Below, in pieces: positions 15,938 through 24,252 of a DNA stretch of 42,161 nt. Position 1 is the stretch's first letter. Every line of letters starts with the position of its first letter. Below the pieces are notes generated by a model. That model did no database searches and had not been told where the DNA came from. It worked only from the letters and a program-made list of their open reading frames with translations. The position numbers and the translations under genes are program-made. The stretch is from Lachnospiraceae bacterium (lineage in GTDB: Bacteria; Bacillota; Clostridia; Lachnospirales; Lachnospiraceae): NCBI GenBank assembly GCA_017551665.1, contig JAFZLB010000093.1, forward strand, positions 1 through 42,161, written 5' to 3'.

Positions 15938-17457
15938 TTCACCGGGCTTCCTTTCACATATTCCTCTTTCAGCTTTTGGCGGTCGATTTTGCCGTTCAGA
16001 TTCATGGGCATGACGGCGGTGTGCACCAGACGCGTCGGGATCATGTAATCGGGCAGCTTTTCCCGGAGATATTCCAGCAGCGTCTGCTCCGCGACATCGC
16101 CCGCATAAACGGCGATGATATCATTCGTTTCATGATCAAACAGGCAGCAGGCATTGCTCACGCCTGCGGCGGCTCGCAGGTGGGTTTCGATTTCCCCGAG
16201 TTCAATCCGGTGCCCCAGCCGTTTGATCTGATCATCCTTTCTGCCTGCAAAGATGAGGTTTCCGTCCGCGTCCTCATAAGCGAGGTCACCGGTGCGGTAC
16301 ATGGTTTCCGTCCAGGCGGTCTGTGCGGGATTCTGCACGAAGACCGCTGCGGTTCTTTCCGGCGCGTTGTAGTAACCCTGCGAAAGACACTGTCCGGTGA
16401 TGCAGAGTTCCCCGATCTCGCCGGGGGCGCAGCGCCTGTCATTTTCAAAGAGCAGGATCGTGCTGTTTTCGCAGGCCGCACCCAGCGGAAGCGCTTCGTC
16501 ATCCGCGAAGTCGCGGCGGATTTCATAATAGGTGCAGGCGTAGGTCGCTTCCGTCGGACCGTACATATTGACATAGAGCGCGTCCGGGATGTGCTTGCGC
16601 CAGACGTTCAGATGCTTGCAGGGCATGACCTCGCCGCAGAAGATCACGGTTTTCACGCAGTCCGGCACGCAGACATCAAAGGCCTTGCAGTTGACGACGT
16701 TGCAGAGCGCGGACGGCACCCAGATGAGGGTGTTGATCGCATGCTCCGCCACGTAGCGCAGGATTTTCTTCGGGAAGGTGTAGTAGGTCTTTGGCGGAAT
16801 GAACGTCGTTGCGCCGGTGTACAGCGGAATGAACAGATCCGGCACGGAGGCGTCAAAATAAAAGGGTGCCTGATTGCAGAAGGAGCTGTGTTCATCAAAG
16901 CCATAGCGCTCACAGATCCATTCCGTGAAATCCGTGACGGCAAGATGGGAAATGGTCACGCCCTTCGGGACGCCGGTGGAACCGCTGGTGAACAGGACGT
17001 AGAGCAGATCCGTTGATTTCATCCGCCGACGGATGCCGGTAAGCAGTGCCTCATCGGGCGTGACCGAAGAGGCCTCGTCCAGGGTCAGGACCGCCGCGGA
17101 AGTCTGAAGCTGCAGCGCCTTGTCATGGCTGTCTGCGTCACAAAGAATCACGGCGGGGTCCAGGCAGTCCGTAATCAGCCGGACACGGTCCGCGGGCATC
17201 CCCGCGTCAACGGGAACGTAAAAGCATCCCGCGTAGACGGCACCGAGAAAGGCCGCGAGACAGGCGGCACGCTTTTCCATATAGACGAGCACCGGCCGGC
17301 AGGGCGCGGTTTGTCCGGCGACGGAAGTGCCGATGGCGCGTGCCTCGCGGGACAGGCGCTCATAGGAATAAGACTCCGTCATGTCGGCAAACGCGGCCTT
17401 TTCCGGGCAGCGCCGCAGTGTCTGTTCAAAATAATCCAGAACGGTGTGATGCATCAT
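15934..17457 (-). CDS. Amino-acid adenylation enzyme (DltA/NRPS A-domain-like)
   Basis: A 507-residue ANL-superfamily enzyme that activates a carboxylic acid with ATP and loads it on a carrier protein. All main motifs are present: LFTSGSTGVPKG (155-166), YGPTE (299-303), YRTGD (387-391) and GRKDDQIKRLGHRIELGEIE, with the C-terminal lysine of NGKIDRQKL. The pocket motif has FYFDASVPD, where D202 matches the aspartate that holds the alpha-amino group in amino-acid-activating domains, so an amino acid is the likely substrate; its identity cannot be read. It is coupled by ATGA overlaps to the carrier protein and to the acyltransferase. D-alanylation genes (dltB, dltD) are absent, so this is probably not the dlt system. 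Confidence 0.9.
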   Translation of the reverse strand: MMHHTVLDYFEQTLRRCPEKAAFADMTESYSYERLSREARAIGTSVAGQTAPCRPVLVYMEKRAACLAAFLGAVYAGCFYVPVDAGMPADRVRLITDCLDPAVILCDADSHDKALQLQTSAAVLTLDEASSVTPDEALLTGIRRRMKSTDLLYVLFTSGSTGVPKGVTISHLAVTDFTEWICERYGFDEHSSFCNQAPFYFDASVPDLFIPLYTGATTFIPPKTYYTFPKKILRYVAEHAINTLIWVPSALCNVVNCKAFDVCVPDCVKTVIFCGEVMPCKHLNVWRKHIPDALYVNMYGPTEATYACTYYEIRRDFADDEALPLGAACENSTILLFENDRRCAPGEIGELCITGQCLSQGYYNAPERTAAVFVQNPAQTAWTETMYRTGDLAYEDADGNLIFAGRKDDQIKRLGHRIELGEIETHLRAAAGVSNACCLFDHETNDIIAVYAGDVAEQTLLEYLREKLPDYMIPTRLVHTAVMPMNLNGKIDRQKLKEEYVKGSPVK

Positions 17458-18257
17458 ATTTCTCCAAAGCCTTCAAACAGCGATTCCCGCGACACCGTGA
17501 AGTCATACAGCAGCCGGCAGCGGTTGTGCAGGATGTCCTCCCGGATCGGATCAAAGCTTTTGCCGAGCTGTACCACGCGGCTTTCAATCCCCTGAAAGCG
17601 GTGTACCGTGGCGATTCCCTTCTCTTCCAGAACCGCGCCGATCCGGTTGAACTGTTCCGTCGTGCCCACTTCCGGCCGTCGCGCGGCGTAATCACAGGTA
17701 CGTGCTTCCCCCCGGCCTTCGGCGGTGACATAGGTTCCCGTAAATTGCTTCGCAAAGCGGTAAGGCACCCGGCAGACCGTTTCGACATAATGCACGAAGG
17801 TCATGGAGTGCACATAGTCCGTGCCCAGCATGAGCTGTGTGACATTCCGCTCCTTACAGTAGGCAAAGGGCGAATCTTCGCCGAAGGAATGCGTATTCGT
17901 CATGCCGCAGAGCAACTCCCGGTCCTTCCCCCATACGGCAAAGGAATGCATGGGGTGCAGGGTTCTGCGAAAATCCCCGCGGGAAAGTGCCGTGTTGCCG
18001 AGGACACCGGTCGTGCCTTTCGTATGCAGATAATCATAATGCCCGTGGTTGCTGAATTCAAAGCTGAACACGGGCAGCAGCAGCGTGCCTTCTTCTCCGA
18101 GGACGGACTGAAACGCGTCGATCAGCAGGGAGGGGTCAAAGCGCATTCCGTTCTTTTTGCAGAGGAACGCGAGGCGGACGGTTTCCGAGGAAAGCCAAAC
18201 AGAGTCCCCTGTGCGCAGATCAAACGACGCTGCAAATTCGCGGTAAAAATCCTTCAT
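17454..18257 (-). CDS. AAC(3)-family N-acyltransferase
   Basis: The start is ATG 18257, which overlaps the stop of the DUF4910 gene as ATGA; the frame extends further upstream but only as an unlikely N-terminal tail. The 267-residue protein matches the aminoglycoside N3-acetyltransferase fold family: the TLLLPVFSF strand, RRTLHPMHSFAVWG, THSFGEDSPFAYC and LMLGTDYVHSMTFVHYVE. These motifs are shared by antibiotic-resistance enzymes and by sugar-modifying enzymes in glycan loci. The setting beside an adenylation enzyme and a carrier protein points to transfer of an acyl group to an amino sugar, and not to drug resistance. This is inference. Confidence 0.85.
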   Translation of the reverse strand: MKDFYREFAASFDLRTGDSVWLSSETVRLAFLCKKNGMRFDPSLLIDAFQSVLGEEGTLLLPVFSFEFSNHGHYDYLHTKGTTGVLGNTALSRGDFRRTLHPMHSFAVWGKDRELLCGMTNTHSFGEDSPFAYCKERNVTQLMLGTDYVHSMTFVHYVETVCRVPYRFAKQFTGTYVTAEGRGEARTCDYAARRPEVGTTEQFNRIGAVLEEKGIATVHRFQGIESRVVQLGKSFDPIREDILHNRCRLLYDFTVSRESLFEGFGEI

Positions 18258-19603
18258 GGTTCCGGCAGTCCTGTCTCCTGCGTTGTCAGCAGACCGTGTT
18301 CTTTCAGTGATTCGATCACGGGAATCAGATCCCTGACCGGCACCTCCGCGCGTTCCGCAATCCATAAGAGATCATTGCTGCCGTCCGCGTAGGCGATGAA
18401 CAGGCGCATGGGCTGCAGGGCGTCATAGATTCCTTTTTTGCTGACGGTGGGGTACAGACCGCGTTTGCCGAGCTGCGGCTCGCAGGGAACCGTCATCCGG
18501 TAATGCCGGTTGTATTCCAGGGCCTCGATGACCTCGCACATGACATCGAAGCTGCCCTGTAAGCCCTCCGGCGAAACGATGCTCATGTTGTCCGCGGAGG
18601 TGTGATATTCCGGATACTGCGCAAAGCGGGAGCGGCTGAAACAGACCATGGGCAGATTGACATTCGCCGCGTTGTACTGGCGCTCGTCGCTGCCGCCGCC
18701 GCCTTCCAGAAAGCGGTAGGTGCGCACGTTCTCCCTTGTCCGCAACACCTGTGCCAGCACGCGGTCCGCGAGCGTGTTTCCATATTTGGACTGTGTATGC
18801 GAATAGGCTTTTGCGTCCCCGACACAGGAGAGGACAAAGCCCGCCTTCATGTGCTTGCGTAAATGCTCCAGATGCGTGCTGAGGTATGAGATGGCGCCGA
18901 TTGTCTCCGGATACAGCAGGAAGCGGTAGGCATACCTGCGGCGGGGCATGGCAGCCACATGCCGGATGAGCGCCGTCATCAGCGCCGGGCCGGAACATTC
19001 GTTGTTGGCCATGGAGGAGTGACAGATGTAGGAGGAGAAGAGGACTTCGCCATCCCCCATACCCTCCGTCGCGGGGACCAGCAGCTCGCCCGTGGTGAGC
19101 GAACCTTCCTTCAGTTCTGAATCAATGAACATCCGGTAATTGCCCTCCGGCAGGGCATCCAGCTGCTTTTTCGACATACAGAAGCCATAGCGTTCTTTGT
19201 AATACGAGGTCACGTAGGGAATGACCTCCGGATTGTCTTCCTGGGTATAGACGTACTGCTTTAATTCCTCCAGCGGAACGACGCGGTCGACGGGGGTGGC
19301 ATAGCCCAGCACATGCAGATTGTTGTTCCGCATGTCGATGACCCGGCTTCCGTCCGGCCCTTCGATATAGGCTTCCCGGATCACCCATTCCTTCGGCACC
19401 GTCCAGTCAAAGACCCGTGTGCCGCTGGGGATTTCGGAAACGGTAAAGGACAGTCCAGCGTCCGCGATCTCTTCATTGACCATCCGGAGCGTCTGACGGT
19501 TCCCCTCGCCGGTGAGCGAGCGCGTGAGCGGAAAAATCCCGGCCGCGAAATCGTATGCGCGCTGCCCTTCAGGGGCGGCATTGTTCTTTGCTTCTTCAGA
19601 CAT
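18254..19603 (-). CDS. DUF4910/DUF2172 aminopeptidase-like protein
   Basis: A 449-residue protein starting at ATG 19603. It matches the aminopeptidase-like DUF4910 family: an N-terminal region with FPLTRSLTGEGNRQTL, the insert TVPKEWVIREAYI, then YICHSSMANNECSGP, GGGSDERQYNAANVNLP and QYPEYHTSADN, where H, D and H residues are likely metal ligands. The last 70 residues look like a winged helix. As I recall, a related gene (Cj1295) in Campylobacter jejuni affects an acyl decoration on flagellin pseudaminic acid. It is the first gene of the four-gene cassette. The start codon lies only 7 nt from a -10-like box, with no ribosome site. Confidence 0.85.
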   Translation of the reverse strand: MSEEAKNNAAPEGQRAYDFAAGIFPLTRSLTGEGNRQTLRMVNEEIADAGLSFTVSEIPSGTRVFDWTVPKEWVIREAYIEGPDGSRVIDMRNNNLHVLGYATPVDRVVPLEELKQYVYTQEDNPEVIPYVTSYYKERYGFCMSKKQLDALPEGNYRMFIDSELKEGSLTTGELLVPATEGMGDGEVLFSSYICHSSMANNECSGPALMTALIRHVAAMPRRRYAYRFLLYPETIGAISYLSTHLEHLRKHMKAGFVLSCVGDAKAYSHTQSKYGNTLADRVLAQVLRTRENVRTYRFLEGGGGSDERQYNAANVNLPMVCFSRSRFAQYPEYHTSADNMSIVSPEGLQGSFDVMCEVIEALEYNRHYRMTVPCEPQLGKRGLYPTVSKKGIYDALQPMRLFIAYADGSNDLLWIAERAEVPVRDLIPVIESLKEHGLLTTQETGLPEP

Positions 19604-19610
19604 GCTATAT

Positions 19611-19619
19611 ATGATACCA
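19611..19619 (-). promoter_or_regulatory. Possible promoter of the DUF4910 operon
   Basis: On the minus strand GTGG is followed by TATCAT (19616-19611), seven nt before ATG 19603. It overlaps the divergent plus-strand promoter for the 19688 gene, so the two may compete. Confidence 0.45.
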
Positions 19620-19622
19620 CGA

Positions 19623-19651
19623 TTGCATCCGTTTCGCCAGAAAGGTATAAT
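19623..19651 (+). promoter_or_regulatory. Promoter of the DUF6044-like gene
   Basis: TTGCAT (19623-19628), a 17-nt spacer, and TATAAT (19646-19651). The same -35 hexamer TTGCAT occurs in the MNT/HEPN promoter. Confidence 0.75.
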
Positions 19652-19687
19652 AACCAACAAAGAAGAAGAGGGGGGAGTCTGTCGGTT

Positions 19688-21460
19688 TTGGAGCGAAAAA
19701 GCAGGAACATCAGGCATTGGACCGTGTTTGCCGCCGGCGCGCTGCTTGCGTTGCAGCTGCTGGTGTTCCTTGTGTTCCGCGGAGAATCCTACATCCAGGT
19801 GCATGACAATCTGGATCTGTTTCCGGCACATTTTGAGATGATGAAGCGTGCGGGCGCGTTTTTTGCGGGCAATGCCACGCTGCCGATGCTGCACGGGATT
19901 TCCAGGGATCTCTTCGGCTCCGAATGGTCTTTGTACAATATCTGGTATGCTTTTTTACCGGGCATTGCGGCCTATTTCACCGGCTACTTTCTGAAAATCC
20001 TCATCGGCACCGCGTCTTTTGTGCTGTTGGCGCGGGAGGTGTACGGGGAGCGTTTTGCGGCGCATCGCGGCATTTTCCTGCTGAGCGGTCTGGCCTTTGG
20101 CATGATTCCCGTCTTTCCGGCCTACGGCATCGCCTTCACCTCCGTGCCGCTCATTGTCTGGCTTTTGGTCAGGCTGTACCGCGCAAAGACGTGGAAGGAA
20201 GCGCTGCCGTATTATGCGGGCGTATTCTGTTACCCGCTGCTTTCGTATTTTTCCTATCACGGCTTTTTCATTCTCTGCTATATGGTGCTTGCAGTGATCA
20301 TTTTGTGGCTGCGCGACAGACGCTTTCCGAAGCGGTTTTTTTTCGCGACCGGCATTTTGTCCGTAGGCTTTATGCTCTTTGAGTGGCGGCTGTTCCGGGC
20401 CATGCTCTTTGGCAACACCGTCACCATCCGCACGACCATGGAGCACGGCGAGGTGTCGTTCGGAGAGGCGATGCGGCTGGCAGTGGAGGAGTTTTTCGTG
20501 CCCTCCGTTTATAACACGGAGTCTTTTCATTCCGCGGATACCCATACCCTGATCGCCCTGCCCGTCGTTCTGGCGGGGCTTGTGGTCTGCAACGCGCTGC
20601 ATCTGCGCAGGGGGGAAAAGAAAAAAATCCTCACGGACCCGCTGAACGGTCTGGTGCTGTGGATCCTGCTCAACTGCCTGAATTACGGGCTGTATCAGTT
20701 CGCGCCGTACCGGACGCTGTTTGAGACACTGGTGCCGAAACTCACGGGATTTGAGTTTTCGCGGACCAACTTCTTCAACTCCTTTTTGTGGTACGCGGCC
20801 CTGGCGGTGGTGCTCTGCCGTCTGGCTGCCTCCGCAAAGGGAAAACTGCGGATGGCACCCGGCCTCGCGGCCCTTGCGGCGGCGCTTGTCGTGATGTTTT
20901 TTCCGCAGGTATACAATGACTTTTATCATACCTGTTATAACCAGGCCTACCGCATTCTGAAGCGGCAGGAGACGAGTACGTTGAATTACCGGGAGTTTTA
21001 TTCGGCGGCGTTTTTTGACCGCATCAAAGAGGACATGGGCTATGCGGGCGAGTGGTCCGCGGCCTACGGCATGCACCCTGCGGTGTTGCAATACAACGGC
21101 ATCGCCACGGTGGACGGCTATCTCGGGATGTATTCCGTGGAATACCGGGAGCAGTGGGGGCGCGTGATCGCCCCGGCCATGGCATCTTCCCCCTGGCTGA
21201 AGGCTTATTTTGAGGGCTGGGGCGCGAGGGCCTATCTCTATTCCGGCTCCGACGAAAACACCTACGCGCCGCTGCGTGTGATGGCATTGCAGGATGAACG
21301 CCTTTCGGCGGATGCGGCGGCATTGAAGGAACTGGACTGCCGTTACATCTTCTCCCGCGTGCGCTTCTCCAATGAGACGGAGGAGGGTCTGTCGCTGAAA
21401 GAGGGGTATGAGGATGAACAGGGGCCCTATGTGATTTATGTGTACGAGATAACGGGGTGA
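19688..21460 (+). CDS. Large polytopic membrane protein, DUF6044-like
   Basis: About 590 residues if translation starts at TTG 19688, 12 nt after AGGGGGGAG; the frame is open further upstream but would lie before the predicted promoter. It has roughly ten to eleven membrane segments and a C-terminal soluble domain of about 170 residues. The first loop contains the motif VHDNLDLFPAHFEMMKRAG and later LPMLHGISRDLFGSEWSLYN, which are typical of the DUF6044 family as I know it. The acidic HDN motif in the first loop recalls GT-C transferases, so a lipid-linked sugar transferase is possible, but no function is established. It ends 15 nt before rarA. Confidence 0.8.
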   Translation: MERKSRNIRHWTVFAAGALLALQLLVFLVFRGESYIQVHDNLDLFPAHFEMMKRAGAFFAGNATLPMLHGISRDLFGSEWSLYNIWYAFLPGIAAYFTGYFLKILIGTASFVLLAREVYGERFAAHRGIFLLSGLAFGMIPVFPAYGIAFTSVPLIVWLLVRLYRAKTWKEALPYYAGVFCYPLLSYFSYHGFFILCYMVLAVIILWLRDRRFPKRFFFATGILSVGFMLFEWRLFRAMLFGNTVTIRTTMEHGEVSFGEAMRLAVEEFFVPSVYNTESFHSADTHTLIALPVVLAGLVVCNALHLRRGEKKKILTDPLNGLVLWILLNCLNYGLYQFAPYRTLFETLVPKLTGFEFSRTNFFNSFLWYAALAVVLCRLAASAKGKLRMAPGLAALAAALVVMFFPQVYNDFYHTCYNQAYRILKRQETSTLNYREFYSAAFFDRIKEDMGYAGEWSAAYGMHPAVLQYNGIATVDGYLGMYSVEYREQWGRVIAPAMASSPWLKAYFEGWGARAYLYSGSDENTYAPLRVMALQDERLSADAAALKELDCRYIFSRVRFSNETEEGLSLKEGYEDEQGPYVIYVYEITG

Positions 21461-21474
21461 ACAGGTAACAGCAG

Positions 21475-22827
21475 ATGAAACAGATGAGCATCTTTGACAG
21501 ACAAATCGACGAAGCGAGGCCGCTGGCGGAGCGGCTGCGTCCGGCGTCGCTGGAGGAGTTCGCGGGGCAGCGGCATCTGATCGGAGAGGGGAAGGTGCTG
21601 CGGCGGCTGATCGAATCCGACCGCGTATCCTCCATGATATTCTGGGGACCGCCGGGGGTGGGCAAGACGACGCTCGCCCGCATCATCGCGGAAAAAACGA
21701 AGGCGGAGTTCATCAACTTCTCCGCGGTGACCAGCGGCATCAAGGAGATTCGGGAGGTGATGAAGCAGGCGGATGAGAACCGTTTTTCCGGCCTGCGCAC
21801 CATCCTCTTCGTGGATGAAATCCACCGCTTCAATAAGGCACAGCAGGACGCCTTTCTGCCCTTTGTGGAAAAGGGCGCCATCATCCTTATCGGTGCCACA
21901 ACGGAAAATCCCTCCTTTGAAATCAACTCCGCGCTGCTTTCCCGCTGCAAGGTCTTTGTGCTGCAGGCGCTGACGGAAGAGGATTTGACGGAGCTTCTGA
22001 TGCGTGCGCTGAAAGACCAAAGGGGCTTCGGCGCGCAGAACATCGAAATCGAAGAAGACAGCATCCGCATGATCGCGGCTTTCGCGAACGGCGACGCCCG
22101 CACCGCACTCTCCACGCTGGAGATGGTGGTCTTAAACGGCGAGATTCGCGTGGAAGGGAAGGGAAAGGACGCGAAGGAGAGCGTCACCGTCACAAAGGAG
22201 ATCATCGGGCAGTGTATCTCCAAAAAGTCCCTGCTCTATGACAAAAACGGCGAAGAGCATTACAACCTGATTTCCGCCCTGCACAAATCCATGCGCAATT
22301 CCGACCCGGACGCCGCCGTGTACTGGCTGGCCAGGATGCTGGAGGCGGGGGAGGACCCGCTCTATATCGCAAGGCGCGTCGTGCGCTTCGCTTCGGAGGA
22401 TGTGGGGCTCGCGGACCCGCGGGCCGTGGAGCTGGCCGTCGCCTGTTATCAGGCCTGCCACTTCATCGGCATGCCGGAATGCAGCGTGCATCTCACGGAG
22501 GCGGTGATTTATTTGAGCCTCGCGCCCAAGTCCAATGCCTGCGACGTGGCGTGGCTCGAGGCGAGCGCGGACGCGCGGGAGATGCTCGCGGAGCCGGTGC
22601 CTTTGCAGATCCGCAACGCCCCCACAAAGCTGATGCGGGAACTGGGCTACAACAAAGGCTATCAGTATGCCCATGATTACGAGGAAAAAATGACGGCCAT
22701 GCAGTGCCTGCCGGACAGCCTTGCGGGAAAGGAATATTATCATCCGACGGAGGAGGGTCTGGAGGGACGCTTCAAGACGAGGAACGAACAGATCAAAGCC
22801 TGGAAGGAAGGGCAGAGAAAGAAATAG
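21475..22827 (+). CDS. rarA: Replication-associated recombination factor RarA (MgsA)
   Basis: RarA is a AAA+ ATPase that acts at stalled or gapped replication forks. The 450-residue protein has the N-terminal MKQMSIFDRQIDEARPLAERLRP typical of RarA, Walker A WGPPGVGKTTLA, Walker B FVDEIHRFNKAQQDAFLP, sensor ATTENPSFE and the arginine-finger region ALLSRCKVF, followed by a C-terminal MgsA-type domain (SEDVGLADPRAV, CQACHFIGMPE). It is likely co-transcribed with the upstream membrane gene or uses a close promoter. It ends 5 nt before the stop of the converging dacF gene, with a terminator inside that gene. Confidence 0.96.
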   Translation: MKQMSIFDRQIDEARPLAERLRPASLEEFAGQRHLIGEGKVLRRLIESDRVSSMIFWGPPGVGKTTLARIIAEKTKAEFINFSAVTSGIKEIREVMKQADENRFSGLRTILFVDEIHRFNKAQQDAFLPFVEKGAIILIGATTENPSFEINSALLSRCKVFVLQALTEEDLTELLMRALKDQRGFGAQNIEIEEDSIRMIAAFANGDARTALSTLEMVVLNGEIRVEGKGKDAKESVTVTKEIIGQCISKKSLLYDKNGEEHYNLISALHKSMRNSDPDAAVYWLARMLEAGEDPLYIARRVVRFASEDVGLADPRAVELAVACYQACHFIGMPECSVHLTEAVIYLSLAPKSNACDVAWLEASADAREMLAEPVPLQIRNAPTKLMRELGYNKGYQYAHDYEEKMTAMQCLPDSLAGKEYYHPTEEGLEGRFKTRNEQIKAWKEGQRKK

Positions 22828-22831
22828 TCTC

Positions 22832-24205
22832 TTACATCAGGCGCGGACCGCGCCTGCTTTCTTTTTTGCGGCGCGCAAGACGCCGTTTGTTGCGGTATTC
22901 ACGGCTGGTAAAGTGGCGGAATCCGCCTTCCGCGACACAGGAAACCACGGTAATCAGGACAAGCAACAGGAGCATGCGCGTCAGCCGGGTATCGAGGCGA
23001 AGAAAGGTCGTGGACGGCCCCGGCATGGGCGCGGCCGCATTGTCTATCCGAACGATATTCGCCTCGCCCACCGGATGTCCGTTCCAGGTATAGTCCAGCA
23101 CCGCCACCTGTCCCTGTTCTCCCGCGGTGACATTGCGTTCGACGGCGGCGTTGTCCGGTGCGGCGCCTGTGGGCAGCACCAGCGTATCCCCCGGAGAAAA
23201 CGAGAGGGAGGAAGAGGTCCTGCCGAAGACCGAGGCGGACGGAACATAAAAGTCCGGCAACGAGGGGAAGACCGATTCCTCCAGTCCCCGCGCGGAGATC
23301 CGCTGGAAATTGCGGAAGCCGTATTCCAGAAGCGCGACGCTGTCCGTGTACTGTGCCGGTGCCGCCTCAAAAAGCACCACGCAGATCAGGCGCATGCCCT
23401 CACGTTCCGCACAGGTCACAAGGCAGTCCCCGGCCTGGTCCGTAAAGCCGGTCTTGCCGCCGATCACGCCCTCAAGGGATACCTCGCCGGTGACCATCCG
23501 GTGGCGGTTGTTGATATAAAAATCCTTTGCCTGGGTGGTATCGCTGTGCAGATGATAGCGCCCGCAGCCTGCGATCTCCGCAAGGGTCAGATGATCAAAA
23601 TAGGCGGCGCTGATGACGGCAAGATCATAAGCGCTCGTATAATGTCCGTCCTCATGCAGCCCGTTCGGATTTTGGAAATGCGTGTCCGTCAGCCCCAGCG
23701 ATGCGGCGCGCTCGTTCATCATCTGCGCGAAGCTCTCGATGCTGCCCGCCACATGCTCCGCGATGCCGTTGGAGACCTCGTTGGCGCTGCCGACCATGAT
23801 GGCGTAGAGGGCCTGTTCCATTGTAATCGTGTCACCGGGCAAAAGTCCCACGCGGGAGCCGTCCGGCGGCACGAGGTTCACCGCTTCTTTGGACATGGTC
23901 AGCGTCTCGCTTAAAGAGGCGTTTTCGATGGCGACGAGTGCCGTCATCAGCTTTGTGGTGCTGGCGGGGTAGACAGGTTCATGTATGTTTTTGGCGTACA
24001 GCACCACCCCCGTCTCCGCTTCCATGACGATGGCGGCTTTGGCGGCAGTGACGGGGCCTTCCGGCCAGCCGGCCACTTCGTTGGTCTCTACGGGAATCTG
24101 CTTGCGCTCATCCTCCGTGGCCTGCGCCCGCAGGGGGAAGAGCAGCGCCAGCGTCACGCAAAGCAGCAGTGCCCGGACCATGAATTGTGTTCCCTGTTTT
24201 CTCAT
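22832..24205 (-). CDS. dacF: D-alanyl-D-alanine carboxypeptidase, DacF-type (PBP5 family)
   Basis: This enzyme trims the terminal D-Ala from peptidoglycan stem peptides on the outside of the membrane. The 457-residue protein has a signal peptide ending near residue 29 (LFPLRAQA), then S82-TT-K85, S140-A-N142 and K251-T-G253, the three serine-peptidase S11 motifs in correct order. After the catalytic domain comes a C-terminal domain with a strand-rich part, a membrane helix near residues 412-428 and a very basic tail (RRLARRKKESRRG), an arrangement that differs slightly from the usual amphipathic anchor. The start codon is 7 nt from a -10 box with no ribosome site. Confidence 0.93.
   Translation of the reverse strand: MRKQGTQFMVRALLLCVTLALLFPLRAQATEDERKQIPVETNEVAGWPEGPVTAAKAAIVMEAETGVVLYAKNIHEPVYPASTTKLMTALVAIENASLSETLTMSKEAVNLVPPDGSRVGLLPGDTITMEQALYAIMVGSANEVSNGIAEHVAGSIESFAQMMNERAASLGLTDTHFQNPNGLHEDGHYTSAYDLAVISAAYFDHLTLAEIAGCGRYHLHSDTTQAKDFYINNRHRMVTGEVSLEGVIGGKTGFTDQAGDCLVTCAEREGMRLICVVLFEAAPAQYTDSVALLEYGFRNFQRISARGLEESVFPSLPDFYVPSASVFGRTSSSLSFSPGDTLVLPTGAAPDNAAVERNVTAGEQGQVAVLDYTWNGHPVGEANIVRIDNAAAPMPGPSTTFLRLDTRLTRMLLLLVLITVVSCVAEGGFRHFTSREYRNKRRLARRKKESRRGPRLM
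22838..22867 (+). terminator. Intrinsic terminator of rarA inside the dacF coding end
   Basis: CAGGCGC (22838-22844) pairs with GCGCCTG (22850-22856) around a 5-nt loop, followed by CTTTCTTTTTT. The hairpin lies in the last codons of the converging dacF gene. Confidence 0.75.
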
Positions 24206-24212
24206 ACCTATA

Positions 24213-24221
24213 AGTATAACA
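24213..24221 (-). promoter_or_regulatory. Extended -10 promoter of dacF
   Basis: On the minus strand TGT is followed by TATACT (24218-24213), and the ATG (24205) follows after seven nt, TATAGGT. No ribosome site fits, so the transcript may be leaderless. Confidence 0.6.
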
Positions 24222-24234
24222 CAGGGGAGAAATG

Positions 24235-24243
24235 TGGTATAAT
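24235..24243 (+). promoter_or_regulatory. Extended -10 promoter of trmB
   Basis: TGG followed by TATAAT (24238-24243). Nine nt, GGAGTAACT, separate it from the ATG at 24253. The GGAG would lie before the expected start of transcription. The promoter faces away from the dacF promoter on the opposite strand. Confidence 0.6.
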
Positions 24244-24252
24244 GGAGTAACT

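Noticed and set aside
15934-17457. D-alanylation (dlt) operon
   Set aside because: dltB and dltD are missing and the partners are an AAC(3)-family protein and DUF4910.
17454-18257. Aminoglycoside resistance gene
   Set aside because: The family match is real, but the coupling to adenylation, carrier and DUF4910 genes in a glycan locus makes a biosynthetic role more likely.
19313-19687. Upstream extension of the DUF6044-like protein
   Set aside because: It would start before the predicted promoter, overlap the antisense DUF4910 gene and add sequence with no family match.
24232-24252. Earlier ATG for trmB
   Set aside because: It lies within the -10 promoter box.
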